Shown: positions 10,710 through 22,025 of the stretch, piece by piece
Numbering within the stretch: position 1 is the stretch's first letter
Layout: every line of letters begins with the position of its first letter
DNA from: Gigaspora rosea
Lineage: Eukaryota > Glomeromycota > Glomeromycetes > Diversisporales > Gigasporaceae
Direction: 5' to 3'
NCBI GenBank assembly: GCA_003550325.1
Contig: QKWP01001745.1
Span: 29,206-93,205, forward strand
DNA: 64,000 nt
The notes under the pieces: generated by a model
Told to the model about the DNA's origin: nothing
Seen by the model: only the letters and a program-made list of their open reading frames with translations
Database searches by the model: none
Made by a program: the position numbers and the translations under genes

Positions 10710-12246
10710 ATGGATACTATTTCTGTAACCTGTTTAATTGAAGGCGAACACCCTTTTGAAGACGTATTTTTGGTTAGAATTAATAAGAATTAGGTTGTAA
10801 GTGATCTCATAAACGCAATAAAAGTGGCGAATCCATGGACATTTGTAAATGTTGATGATAAAGAACTTAAGTTATGGAAAGTAGATATCACGTTCGTTGG
10901 ACCAAATGAAAAGTTAAAAATACTTGAAAACAAAGAATGTGCCGTAATTAAAGAACGCTTGGAAGGGATGAGGCTTTTTCCATTTAATAAAATTAACGAG
11001 TACTTCTTTGAAGTTTCAGAAAAAAATCACCTTAGTATCATTATTGAACGTCCACCAGTGATTAAAAGCACTTCGAGTCTAGAAGTAAAACAAGATATAC
11101 CTGATTTTATATAAGTCAATATATATAATCCACTTCTAATCTGATACTAAAAAATTTTCACAGTATTTTTAATTAAAATTTCATCTGGAAGGTCTCGCCA
11201 ATCGTTTCCTTGGATTGTGGACATATCCAGAGCAATATAAAACTCAAAGTTCTCAACAACCTTCTCTTGCCACAAGATACGAAAGCAGATAATTTGAAGT
11301 TACGTTTTAGCAGAGAGAATGACAAAAATTCTGAAGAACTAGAATTTACAGATGATCAAAGTTTTCAAGAATATCTTCAATTCTGTGTCATAAATTCATC
11401 TTTTTCACTTAAAGTCCAAGTATATACATTACAAAAAGCATTTTCTGAATGGAAACTTGGAACGGTTTGTGATCTATTCGAATTGCCATCTGATTTCCAA
11501 GAATTTTCCAAGTTCAGTTGTGGAATCGACAGTCTTGAAGATTCAAAAGCAGTTAAGTTGTTAAAACATCTCTATGAAGATCTTAAGCTCTGTCAAAAAG
11601 CCATTCATGGTAAGTTAGAAGCCACTAATAGCAAGTTTGTAGAGCCATTTCTTGTGATAGCAACGTCAATATTCGATGGGAAGATTAAACTATACCCAGA
11701 ACATAACATCCAGGGAACATACGGGCAAGGACCATTGGATTTCTGTTTATATCTAAAAGGAATAATCGTCGGCGTTGTGAAGGTGAAGAAAGACAACTTT
11801 GATCAAGACGTGGCGCAGACCGCTATGCAACTTCATTGTTCACTTGAGGTAGGCAGGTAACCTTAGCTAGTATTTACCCTGTGCCTAATTTTATTAACAG
11901 CATAAGCTAATATCAAGGTACCATAGAAAAATAAGAAACAAAAACGTAACGAAATGGAAGAAATACAGTAGAAGATTTGTTCATTAACAAAGTATACGGA
12001 ATTATTACAGATAGTTGTAAGTGGTATTTTATCGAATGCATAGTGAATAAAGATGATAAACCAAAATTTAGCATTCATTCGAAGGAAGGATCCTTAATCG
12101 ATTGGAGTGGGAGGTTAGTGGCAATGGAGGATGGAGTGCATATAATTTTGGGTCAAATTGTTTGGTTATTGAAAGAGGCAGAAAAGTTGATTGAGGTGAA
12201 ATTATCGAAAAAAAGGAGGCAGACTAATGAAGAAAAAGACGAATAA
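10710..12246 (+). pseudogene. Broken Crinkler (CRN)-type effector gene
   Basis: CRN proteins are modular: a ubiquitin-like header, then a nuclease-like or other effector domain. They occur in oomycetes and mycorrhizal fungi. The header starts at ATG 10710 and contains the typical LKLWKVDI motif, but is cut by an in-frame TAG at 10791-10793. The reading frame then runs to 11114. After a gap of about 95 bp, probably an intron or decayed linker, a second segment (in frame to 11860) carries a region resembling a PD-(D/E)XK nuclease fold with GPLDFCL followed by VVKVKK; K stands where the usual glutamate of ExK is expected. A GT-AG intron of 78 nt (11849-11926) is plausible. The frame then stops at 11969 and continues in another frame (11971-12246, VYGIITDSCKWYFIEC), implying a frameshift. 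Family assignment is by motif recognition and function is presumed lost. Confidence 0.75.
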
Positions 12247-13580
12247 CAGGATTTTCCTGATACTTACAACATATTGTAAATTATATACCCTTGATTATCA
12301 ATAAAATAAAACATTTTCTACGTATGCTTTTTATATGTATTTACTATTTATGTTATAATTGCGATCAATTTTATATTATATAGCTAACATCATCTGTCCT
12401 TGTTATATTGCATGTTTTACATCAGACATAGTTTAATACATATTTTAATTCATATTTTAATTCATATTTTAATTCATATTTTAATATTACCGCTAATGCT
12501 AATATTTGATGATAATGAATATTTAATACAATTGAAGAATTAATAAATTGTAAAATTCTTCGAATACATTCATTATCGTTATTTTCTTATAGCGCTTTGC
12601 AAAAAGATGTGAACATGTAATTTTAGTGATGATGATGGCTGAGAATCACTGAGATTCCAGATTTATATTCAATTGGTTACGTTTATATTTCTTTGAAATC
12701 AGGTTAATTTTTAAAATTTATAAAATCACCGATTCTCGGTATGATATCATATGAGCAATTACAAAAAACAAGCTCAAAATAACCAAATTATTCAAGATGA
12801 TCAAATTGCTCAAAATAATCAAAATTTCCGATCAAACAATACTACTATATTACTTTTTTTAATAAGAATTTATTAATTTTATACTGATATTAAAAATTTT
12901 TTTAGACCGATTTTCATCTGCACTAAACACTAATTTTAACATTTTCTCACAATCGGCAAGATTATTACAAGTAATCTCTGCAAACTCTAATTCAGTTTAT
13001 TGCGCTTTGCAAAAAGATGTGAATGCTGCAGATTATTTTTTCATGTGCATGAATTGTTTTATGTCTTGAATTCGTAATCAGATTTACTCATATCATTTAA
13101 ACTTTGAATTAAAGTTTTTCAACCTGATTGGGTTGTAATCTTTCTGTTTGATAATCCAAGTTTTGTTATTTAAATTTTTATTTGTACAGTCTAACGCACT
13201 TTTTTTTCATTAGAATAGTCTTTAATTTTTTCAAATTAATAACGATCCTAGTTCATGGTGATCTGTCGCCATAGCAACTCCGTAATCAACCAATCAAATT
13301 CAATTATGCGATCATGTGATAAAGCTCACAAAATAAGATGATGCTGGATCAGCCTGACATGTAGAGCAAAGCGAAGAAAAAAACAAAAAAAAGAAAATAC
13401 AAGAGAACGAGTGTTTAAACCTGTCTTATAATAGCATTTCGAAATTCTATAATAGATCGTACGATCCATAAAAATTTTTGGCAAACTGCGAAAAATTTTA
13501 ATAATTATTTATAGCTATCTAGCAAAGGGCTAGTAAGACACTATATTTGAGATTTAATATAAAATTTTTTTATTATTATA
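12247..13580. other. Intergenic DNA with degenerate Tc1-type ends
   Basis: No gene was seen. Two diverged copies of the end of the 22026-22908 family occur in the same orientation near 12589 (TAGCGCTTTGCAAAAAGATG) and 12999 (GCGCTTTGCAAAAAGATG). A short direct repeat of AATTCATATTTT units lies at 12440-12485. Confidence 0.6.
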
Positions 13581-13902
13581 TAGGGTGTGATCAAATTAAA
13601 ACAGCCTATTTTTACAATTTTTTGAAAAACGAGTTTTTATTAGATTCATATAAATTTTGACATGATTGACACTTTTCAATTATAAATGAAAGTCAATATG
13701 CATAAAAAAATCAAGATAATGTAAAAAAAAATACATGAGGCTAGCACACCTGATAGTCACATGTTATCTTTAACCAATTAAAATCGTTAAATTTAATTAA
13801 TCCCGGATTAGTCTGAAAATCAAAACAAATGATTAAACTCAATTACTGTATCTCAAAATAAGATATATGTAAAAATAGGTTATTTTAATTGACCACACCC
13901 CA
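13581..13902. mobile_element. 322-bp MITE, TA target, ends TRGGGTGTGRTCAA
   Basis: Left end TAGGGTGTGATCAAATTAAA pairs with the right end, whose complement reads TGGGGTGTGGTCAATTAAAA. It is flanked by TA at 13579-13580 and 13903-13904. The two ends differ mostly by G/A changes. It is non-coding and Tc1/mariner-like by its target duplication. Confidence 0.8.
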
Positions 13903-14144
13903 TAATATATCACTAAAATTTGCTAAAAATATAATATTTTAATGCTATCGCAAAAATGTAAGATTTCCGCAAAGAATATTAGTAAAAGAAAAAATCAGTG
14001 ATTGATTTTAAATGGTTTTATTTTAATATGAAACTTAAAAATTTGGAGTTTATATTGTCTTTTATTTAGAGTTAGAATTACAATTTTACTAAATCACACC
14101 ACTAGTGTTTAACACTAGTGTCGGAAAGGGGGTCAGAATTATTT

Positions 14145-14232
14145 ATGATGACATAATTCGATTTTATTAAATTATGCTAACACCAGTGGTGATAATTCGA
14201 TTTTATTAAATTATGCTAACACCAGTGGTGTG
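14145..14232 (+). repeat. 43-bp tandem repeat in the MULE left end
   Basis: Two direct copies containing AATTCGATTTTATTAAATTA and GCTAACACCAGTGGTG lie just inside the left terminus. The AACACCAGTGGTGTG part resembles the terminal inverted repeat, so this is a subterminal duplication of end sequence. Confidence 0.75.
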
Positions 14233-14303
14233 GTTTAAATTCAAAATTTTTAGCAGACCTGATCTTTGTTTTTTTTTCTCATAACCGAATTTTTTCTCGT
14301 GAT

Positions 14304-17300
14304 ATGCTTGAGTTGTTTAACATGTTTGAAGTTGGTATCTCAGAAAATACTTATAAATTTGGTAATACAGAAATTCTCTTTGACGCCGAATCAGGCAATA
14401 CAGATGATTTATTTGAATCTGGTGACCCGGAGAATTGTTTCAATATGTACGAATTTGATAACTCGGAGGCCTTTTTTAGTAATATACTTGATGATAATGC
14501 GGTTACTTTTAATACGTTTAGAATTGATAACCCGGAGACTTATTTTGAGCAAGCCAATAATGAGAGGGACGGTGGAGTTATTGAGTATACAGATAACCCA
14601 TCAAATTTATCCTCAAATGAATTTATTAGTTTCCCGGATATAAATAATACTTACGAAAATCAAGGCTATGACAAGAAAGAATCAGAATTAAAGTATCCGA
14701 TTGAACTAGAAATGAGCTTTAAAAATTGGTTAGACCTTGATAAATGGCTTGATAACCATGGGATAGAATGTGGGTTTGCATTTACAATTACCCATAGTGA
14801 AAAGGACAAGAAAGACAGGATCCCTCGGCGTCATACTTATAAATGTATGAAGGGTCGACCATATGTATCCCAGAAAGAAGCACACACTATTAATGATCGT
14901 GATAGTAGTCACAATACCACTGGCTGCACATTTCATATTAATGCATATCGACGCAAGAGAGATAATTGGATCTATATATCGAAAATTGATGCCCATCATA
15001 ATCATGTGCTTGTGGACAATATTAATATGGTTACAGCACACTATCGAAAGTTTAGTCCGGAAATGCGTGAAGAAATAAAATTTCTTGCAACTTGTGGGGT
15101 ACGTGCTGGTACAATAATTGAGATTTTACAGAAAAAATTTTCAAATAAATATGTTCATGAACGTAATGTGTATAATGAGATTCAAACAATTCAGAGCAAA
15201 AATGATAAAATAAGTGATGCCGGTTCTTTGTATCTCGAGCTTGTGAAGAGACAACAAATGGATCCCACTTTTCATATTGACGTCCAATTTGAAGGCAAGG
15301 ACAATTATCTTACAAGGCTTTGTTGGATGAGCCCAAATCAACAACAGTTGTGGGCCCGTTTTCACGATGTTGTTATTCTAGATTCTACGGCAAAAACTAA
15401 TCGTCATTCAATGATATTATGTCTCATGATAGTTGTGGATAATCATAACCGTTCACGTCTCGCGGCAGCTGCCATTGTATCTGACGAAACTAAAGAAACT
15501 TATGAATAGTTATTCACAAGTATTCTTAAGGCAACTGGCAATTTGGCACCGCATTTGCTTTATACTGACGCCGACCTAGCAATGATTTCTGCAGCTAGTA
15601 GTTCCTTGCCAATGACAAAACACTATTTCATATCCAAAAAAATTTATAAAAACATTTTATAGGTAAATATCGTGAAACATGGGGTAAATTTTTTGCAGAT
15701 TTCTGTTTCGTGCGCAATAGTCATATGGAGTCAATCTTCGAGACAAGATGGGCTATATTTATCCAAAAATATGCTGATGCTGCTAGTTATTTAGAATGCC
15801 AGCTTTATTGATGTCGAGAGGCCTGGGTTCTGTGCTTTACACACTGGGCATTCAATGCTAGTGTGCAAAGCACACAACGTGTCAAGTCTTATAATGCAAA
15901 AATAAAGAATTGCGTAAATAAATTATCTTCTTTGCTAGAACTTGAACAAAATATTGAAAAATTGTTGGAAAAAGAAAGTCGATATGTGCGTTTTAATGAG
16001 ACTATGAGCCAACTTCCAGTAAATCGAGAAGAGCAATTTTATAATAAATATTTTAATGCAGTTGACATATCGTGCCAACGTTTTTTAACTCCGGGAATTT
16101 TGAAGCTTCAGCGAAATGAAATTAACCGCAGCATACATTACCGGTGTCACATCATTAACCTTGAACATGAGCTTGAACAAGAGGTAATATTATATTATCG
16201 TACAATTTAGTAAAATAAAGAATATTATATAGTGCTTTAAATATTTGCACCTTTTTTTTTAGGTCACCAATGAATCGCCAACAGGGATGTTTTCCGAAGA
16301 TATGTTTGATGCGAGTATTATTGAATTAAATCAACTAATTGACGGCCTTGATCAAACAAAGATTTATGAACTTTGGCGCATTACTACAATTGATCAAAAA
16401 AGTATACATTTTATTGTGCTTTATGAGAATAATGTACATCTTTGTACATGCCTAACATTAATAAACCATGGTCTCGTGTGCCATCACTTTTTTGCGGTAA
16501 TGCTTTGTTCAAAATCTGCGAGATTTCATATCGGACTTATACTACAACGTTGGTACTTAGATACATTAGTTGAGGACGCCTCAATATCTCTTGAACCAGC
16601 AATCGTAGTGGGGTTAAATAGTCTATCAGATGCATCTAAAAATATTACACATATGGATTTTTCAACTTTGGAAAATATTCATGGGAAGCACGTTTTTAGT
16701 AAATCGGTTCATCATGAAATGATACATCGACACCAATGGGGAAAAGGATTTGGCATGATGAAGAAGACGCTTAACCTGGCAATTATGACAAATAAAACTA
16801 AAGAGCTCTATAAAATTCACGAAAATTTCGCAAAAGAAATGGAACTTGAACTTATGAAAGGGAATGATCAAATTGTGCACAATAATTTTGAAGAGCTGGC
16901 CCATACCATAAGTAATCCTATAAGTGTTAGAACGAAAGGCAGAAAATCCAAAAGAATTAAAGGCTTCAATGATACTACAAATATATCAAAGAGTAGAAAT
17001 CAAAAGTAACAAATTTCTCAAATAGAATACGATAAACCAGATAATGATGATATAAGTGATAGCATAGCGATCATAGTTTGGGTATGTATTATTAGAGTAT
17101 TATGTATTAGCCTTGCGATTTGGATAGTTTTTAGTTTGTAATCTAATAATTTCTTTTGATATTATAGAGAAAGCTAGTGGCAGCACAGAAGAAAGAAAAG
17201 GTGTGAAAAAATGTAGCATTTGCAATTTGAAAGGCCATAACGCATGTACTTGTTTGAATTTAGTTGAATCTAGCAGTTCAGATGATGAAGACAGCAATAA

Positions 17301-17394
17301 GTGAAAATGTGGTGTTTGTAATTTGAGGGGCCACAATGCGCGAACATGCCAAATATATAATAAGATTAATGCAGATGTTCTAAAAACTTTGTAA
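14304..17394 (+). pseudogene. FAR1/MULE transposase, inactivated
   Basis: Domains in order: an acidic N-terminal region, then a FAR1-type zinc-binding domain at about residues 155-235 (C181, C208, H232, H234), then the MULE transposase core with first catalytic aspartate D360 in VVILDST and the second probably in YTDAD just after a TAG stop at 15507. The frame shifts near 15625 with TAA at 15647. It then runs with TGA at 15809 to 16183, a 79-nt intron (16184-16262), a SWIM zinc finger (C-x-C at about 16443 and C-H-H at about 16480) and TAA at 17007. A second intron (17082 to about 17169) precedes two CCHC zinc knuckles near 17212 and 17308, with TGA at 17302 and the final stop at 17392. The protein would bind and move the MULE ends, but this copy cannot make it. 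ATG 14304 is the first good start. Confidence 0.88.
16184..16262 (+). other. Intron in the MULE transposase relic
   Basis: The donor GTAATATT follows a GAG codon and the acceptor is a strong pyrimidine run TTTTTTTTTAG. Splicing joins the helical segment ending HELEQE to VTNESPTGMF in frame. Length is 79 nt, like the introns of the intact genes here. Confidence 0.8.
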
Positions 17395-17534
17395 TTAGAT
17401 TTTATAGCTAGTTGTTATAGCAATTTATGAATCATTTTTATTACGAGACTATCATAACTTATATTTAGTACTGTACGTATTTATGATTTAGAATTATATG
17501 TGTACACACGTACAGTACACAAGCTCATATAATA

Positions 17535-20270
17535 GATAAGGAAATTTTTTTGAACAGAATGTTATCTATATGACAATTTATGCTGCCAATAGGTTTACTT
17601 CTGTTTCTTTAGGATTAGATATTTTAAGATATAGGGCACAGTTAACTCGGTATATAACGAACCTTTCTATAATGAACTCAAAGGTTAAAATTTTATGAGT
17701 TCAAGGCTATGGTTTTTTAAGAAAAATTCTTTATTTCCATAACGAACTTTTTTTTTCAGTTCGTTTATAGAGTTGACTGTATAATTATAGAGGGCGTAGT
17801 ATGCATATTGATATAAAAATTGAATTTTTCTCAATGTGTTACATTGCAATAGGCATTTAATTTCCAATATTAGTATGCAAGTTGATATGTTATATGTGGA
17901 AATGGAATTTAAGTAGATTCAGAATTTTTTCCAAATCCATTTCATTTCTATTTATTCCCTAACATCGGCAACAACTTCATGATCACGTAATGCCAAACAA
18001 AATTTTTTAAGCCATTTATATTAGGGTTAGGGTAATGATGAGGGTAAGCATGTTTATATTAGGGTCAGGGTTAGGATAAGGTTTAAAAAGGAAAAGGAGG
18101 TAATATATAGTTAGATTGGCCAAGGAATTTATTTTGTTAAAGTACTAAAACTGATTTCTTGAGCAAATTTTTGGGCTAAGGAAATTTTATTGAACACAAT
18201 ATTATCTATATGACAATTTATGCTGCCCAACAAGTTCACTTCTGTTTCTTAGGGTTAGATATTAGCAAGGCACGTATAAGATACAGTAAGATATTCGGCT
18301 AAGATATAAGGCACAGTCAACTCAGAATATAACGAGCCTTTCTATAACGAACTCAAATTTTAAAATTTTATGAGTTCAAGGCTATGGTTTTTTAAGATGA
18401 ATTTTTTATTTTCTGTAACGAACTTTTTTTTCTTCTCAGTTCATTATAGAAAGATTTAACTGTGTATATTATACTATTGAGTGTACATATCGATATAAAG
18501 TTTTGACAAAAATAGACGTTTGTTTCAATGTGCTTGCATTGCAATAGGCATTTAATTTTCCAGATCGAGTTTATATTAGGTAGTACACAAGATATGTTGT
18601 AATTTTTATATGAAACTACCATTTTAGGGTTGATTTAATTTACTGAATTTAACTAGGAATTTCCAAATTCACTTGGATTTTTTTTCTATTTATTCTCAAC
18701 AAAATCTTAGTGATCACGTGATGCCGGACAAAATTTTTTAAGCACGTTTTACATTAGGGTCAAGGTTAGGATAAGGTTAAGCACGTTTATATTATGATCA
18801 GGTTTAGGATACGAATTAAAAAGGAGGTAATATATAGTAAGATTGCCCGAGGAATTTATTTTGTTAAAGCACTAAACCCGATATTTTTTGAGCTAAGACA
18901 ATTTATGCTGCCAACAAGTTCACTTTTGTTTCTTTAGAGTTAAATGCACGTATAAGATACAGTAAGATGTTCGGTTGAGCACAAAGTGGTTATTAATAGT
19001 TTGGTTCAGATATAGGGCACAGTCAACTCGGGATATAACGAACCTTTCTATAACGAACTTAAAAGTTTTTTATTTTCTATAATGAACTTTTTTTCTTCTA
19101 GTTCGTTATAGAAATTTAACTATATAATTATAGAGGGTGTGACTATAGAATGTGCATATCGATATAAAGGTTTGACAAAAATAGACGTTTGAATTTTTCT
19201 CGATGTGTTACATTGCAATAGGCATTTAATTTTCCAGATCAAGTAAAAATAAAAAAGCAAGTGAAAATGTTGTAAGTGGAAACGGAATTTAAGTAGATTC
19301 AGAATTTTTATATAAAACAATCATTTTAGGATTGATTTAATTTAACTAAGAATTTCCAAATCTACTTAGATTTCATTTCTATTTCATCGGCAACAAAATA
19401 TTCGTGGTCATGTAATGCCGACCAAAATTTTTTAAGCACATTTATATTAGGGTCAGGGCTAGGGTAAGGATTAGAAAGGAGGTAATATATAGTAAGATTG
19501 CCCAAGAAATTTATTTTGTTAAAGCACTAAACCCGATATTTTTTGGGCTAAGACAATTTATGCTGCCAACAAGTTCACTTTTGTTTCTTTAGAGTTAGAT
19601 GCACGTATAAGATACAGTAAGATGTTCAGTTGAGCACAAAAGTGGTTATTAATAGTTTGGTTCAGATATAGGGCACAGTCAACTCGGGATATAACAAACC
19701 TTTCTATAACGAACTTAAAAGTTTAAAATTTTATAAGTTCAAGGCTATGGTTTTTTAAGAAAAATTTTTTATTTTCTATAATGAACTTTTTTTCTTCTAG
19801 TTCATTATAGAAATTTAACTATATAATTATAGAGGGCGGAAACTATAGAATGTGCATATCAATATAAAGGTTTGACAAAAATAGACATTTGAATTTTTCT
19901 CGATGTGTTACATTGCAATAGGCATTTATTTTCCAGATCGAGTTAATATTAGTACAGCAAGTGGATATGTTGTAAGTGGAAACGGAATTTAAGTGGATTC
20001 AGAATTTTTATATAAAACCATCATTTTAGGATTGATTTAATTTAACTAAGAATTTCCAAATCTACTTAGATTTCGTTTCTATTTCATCGGCAACAAAATA
20101 TTTGTGGTCATGTAATGCCGACCAAAATTTTTTAAGCATGTTTATATTAGGGTCAGGGCTAGGATAAGGATTAGAAAAGAGGTAATATATAGTAAGATTG
20201 CCCAAGGAATTCATTTTTAAAGCACTAAAACCTTTCTTGAACAAATTTTGGGATATAGATTTTTTTGCCA
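17535..20270 (+). repeat. Four tandem units of about 640-685 bp inside the MULE
   Basis: The marker GACAATTTATGCTGCC starts at 17572, 18212, 18897 and 19552. Units share, in order, a poly-purine start, a pogo-like hairpin, TTGCAATAGGCATTTA, a TTTATATTAGGG telomere-like stretch and AAGGAGGTAATATATAG. Units 3 and 4 are most alike, suggesting stepwise amplification. Five short minus-strand ORFs here are shared by-products of the repeat and are not genes. Confidence 0.9.
17639..17779. mobile_element. Pogo/Tc1-like 141-bp hairpin, first of four copies
   Basis: The ends CAGTTAACTC and GAGTTGACTG and the inner motif TATAACGAACC / TTCGTTTATAG are typical of pogo/Tigger-type inverted repeats. The equivalent hairpin recurs in the later tandem units (near 18310-18460, 19018-19125 and 19675-19820). 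This indicates one insertion into the ancestral unit before amplification. Confidence 0.7.
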
Positions 20271-20561
20271 AATGTTTTTCTTTGATTGCGCTACATTACA
20301 CTGAGGTGTATTGAATAATTTTCACGTGGTTTAGAAACTATTTGTTGACCGATCCTGCATACAAAATATATATCACATGACTTTCTGACATCCTGCCTAT
20401 TTTCCGATACTGGTGTTAAACACTAGTTGTGTGATTTAATAAAACCGGCATCACATGACTTTCTGACCCATCCGACCCCCTTTCTGACACTGGTGTTAAA
20501 CACCAGTGGTGTGATTTAGTAAAACCGTAGAATCATTAATAAAAGAGTATAGTGTATTATA

Positions 20562-20700
20562 TCATGAATAAGCACTGTTCCTAAATTCTATTTTTTTTTA
20601 AATTCAGATTATCAAAAATAAATTTGGCGAAAAGTTTTGTCTAATTTCCGCCAATCTGAAGTTGAAAAAAGTGGGTTGAGGAAGCAGTGCTTATTCATGA
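20562..20700. mobile_element. 139-bp MITE, TA target, ends TCATGAATAAGCACTG
   Basis: Both ends carry exact 16-bp inverted repeats TCATGAATAAGCACTG and CAGTGCTTATTCATGA, flanked by TA (20560-20561 and 20701-20702). It is non-coding. It lies 34 bp beyond the right end of the MULE. Confidence 0.9.
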
Positions 20701-20702
20701 TA

Positions 20703-22023
20703 GAATATGGTAATTAAATTTTGATAGTACTTATACTTAAAAATAGAGACCTCAAATTCAGTACTACATTTATGTGATATATTGTAACGATAACGATAAG
20801 ATAATTTTGTTTGCGATTAGATTTCGTATTTAAGATTTCGCGTTTTTATAATTCATTGGTTAAAGGGAAGTAATATACTTTTAAATGGAGAATATATTCT
20901 CAAGCATAATATAAATACTTATTTATTTACTATTTTGCCAATGAATGGCAAGTATTTAAGTGTTTGATGCTGAAATGAAAAGAATAATTTTATCAATGTA
21001 TTTGATGCACCAAATTATTTATATAATTCAGGACTTTCAAGCCAAAATGTATAAATTGCGTCTATATTATACTGCATTTAATAGCATAGACAGACATCAA
21101 TAAAGTTGATTTATCACATCAATCACCTTAAATGAAAATGAAAATAAAATAAAACTCTAAAGATCTAAAACTGTCAATAAAAAAACACTTTAAATAGCTA
21201 AAGAATTGTGATTTTTATCAAGCTTATATTATTTAATAGAAAAATTAAAGAAAACAATCGCACTGAACGAATAATTTAATCGAGTTAAAACGTGGAAAGA
21301 GTTATCACTATTCTGAATACTTTACAGAAACTTTGATTTTTCAAAATATAAACAGTATATATCTAACATATAATAATAAGTCATAGTATGTTCTGTTAAC
21401 TTTTTGTAAAAAAACTTATTTATTTTATATTATAAACTTATTATAAACATATTAGAAATAATTTATTCATTACCTGGGTGAACCCCTCATTATATATAAA
21501 AAACCTTTTGAAAAAGATTGTCGCACTATTATACAAATTTCCTTTGTTTATTAGAAATTTGCTTGATCTTTGATGTACACTTAATTAATACTTTCATAAA
21601 AGATTGGTGTACAGTTACTAACTATACTGAATTGCTATGTCATACATAACTAAGGATATAATGTTTATAATGTGTAATATATACTAAGAAAACCTAATCA
21701 GAATATATCTGGTACCGTAGTTTTGATACTAATCAATTTCTTTATATCTAATAAAGCAAAATACAGTATATTATAATAAAGTATTATAGATTTTTTATTA
21801 TTTTTATTAGAATAAAATTTCTATAATATATAAAATTGGTAATTTATATACAGTAACTTATAAATATATAAAATTTTCAAAATTATTAAACTATTATTTA
21901 TTAAATTTTAATTTTCTAATATTATATTTATTGTTTTTATTAAAACCAACATATTTAATTCTTTTATATATTATTAAAATAAGAATTTTTTTGTATAATA
22001 TATTTATTTATTATAAAGTACAT
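20703..22023. other. AT-rich intergenic DNA
   Basis: No gene, RNA gene or well-defined repeat was seen. Confidence 0.6.
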
Positions 22024-22025
22024 TA

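Larger units (their letters stand above)
14081..20527 (+). mobile_element. 6.4-kb Mutator-like element (MULE), degenerate
   Basis: The left end CAATTTTACTAAATCACACC and right end (complement CGGTTTTACTAAATCACACC) are inverted repeats of about 45 bp, extending through ACTAGTGTTTAACACTAGTG and a GGGGGTC stretch. Flanks TAGAATTA (14073-14080) and TAGAATCA (20528-20535) are a probable 8-bp target duplication with one T/C difference. End-like sequence is repeated just inside both termini (14145-14240 and 20404-20446). Cargo is a FAR1/MULE transposase (14304-17394) followed by four 0.65-kb tandem units (17535-20270). The alternative is two separate MITEs flanking a transposase by chance; the matching flanks and the transposase of the right class favour a single element. 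Confidence 0.7.
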
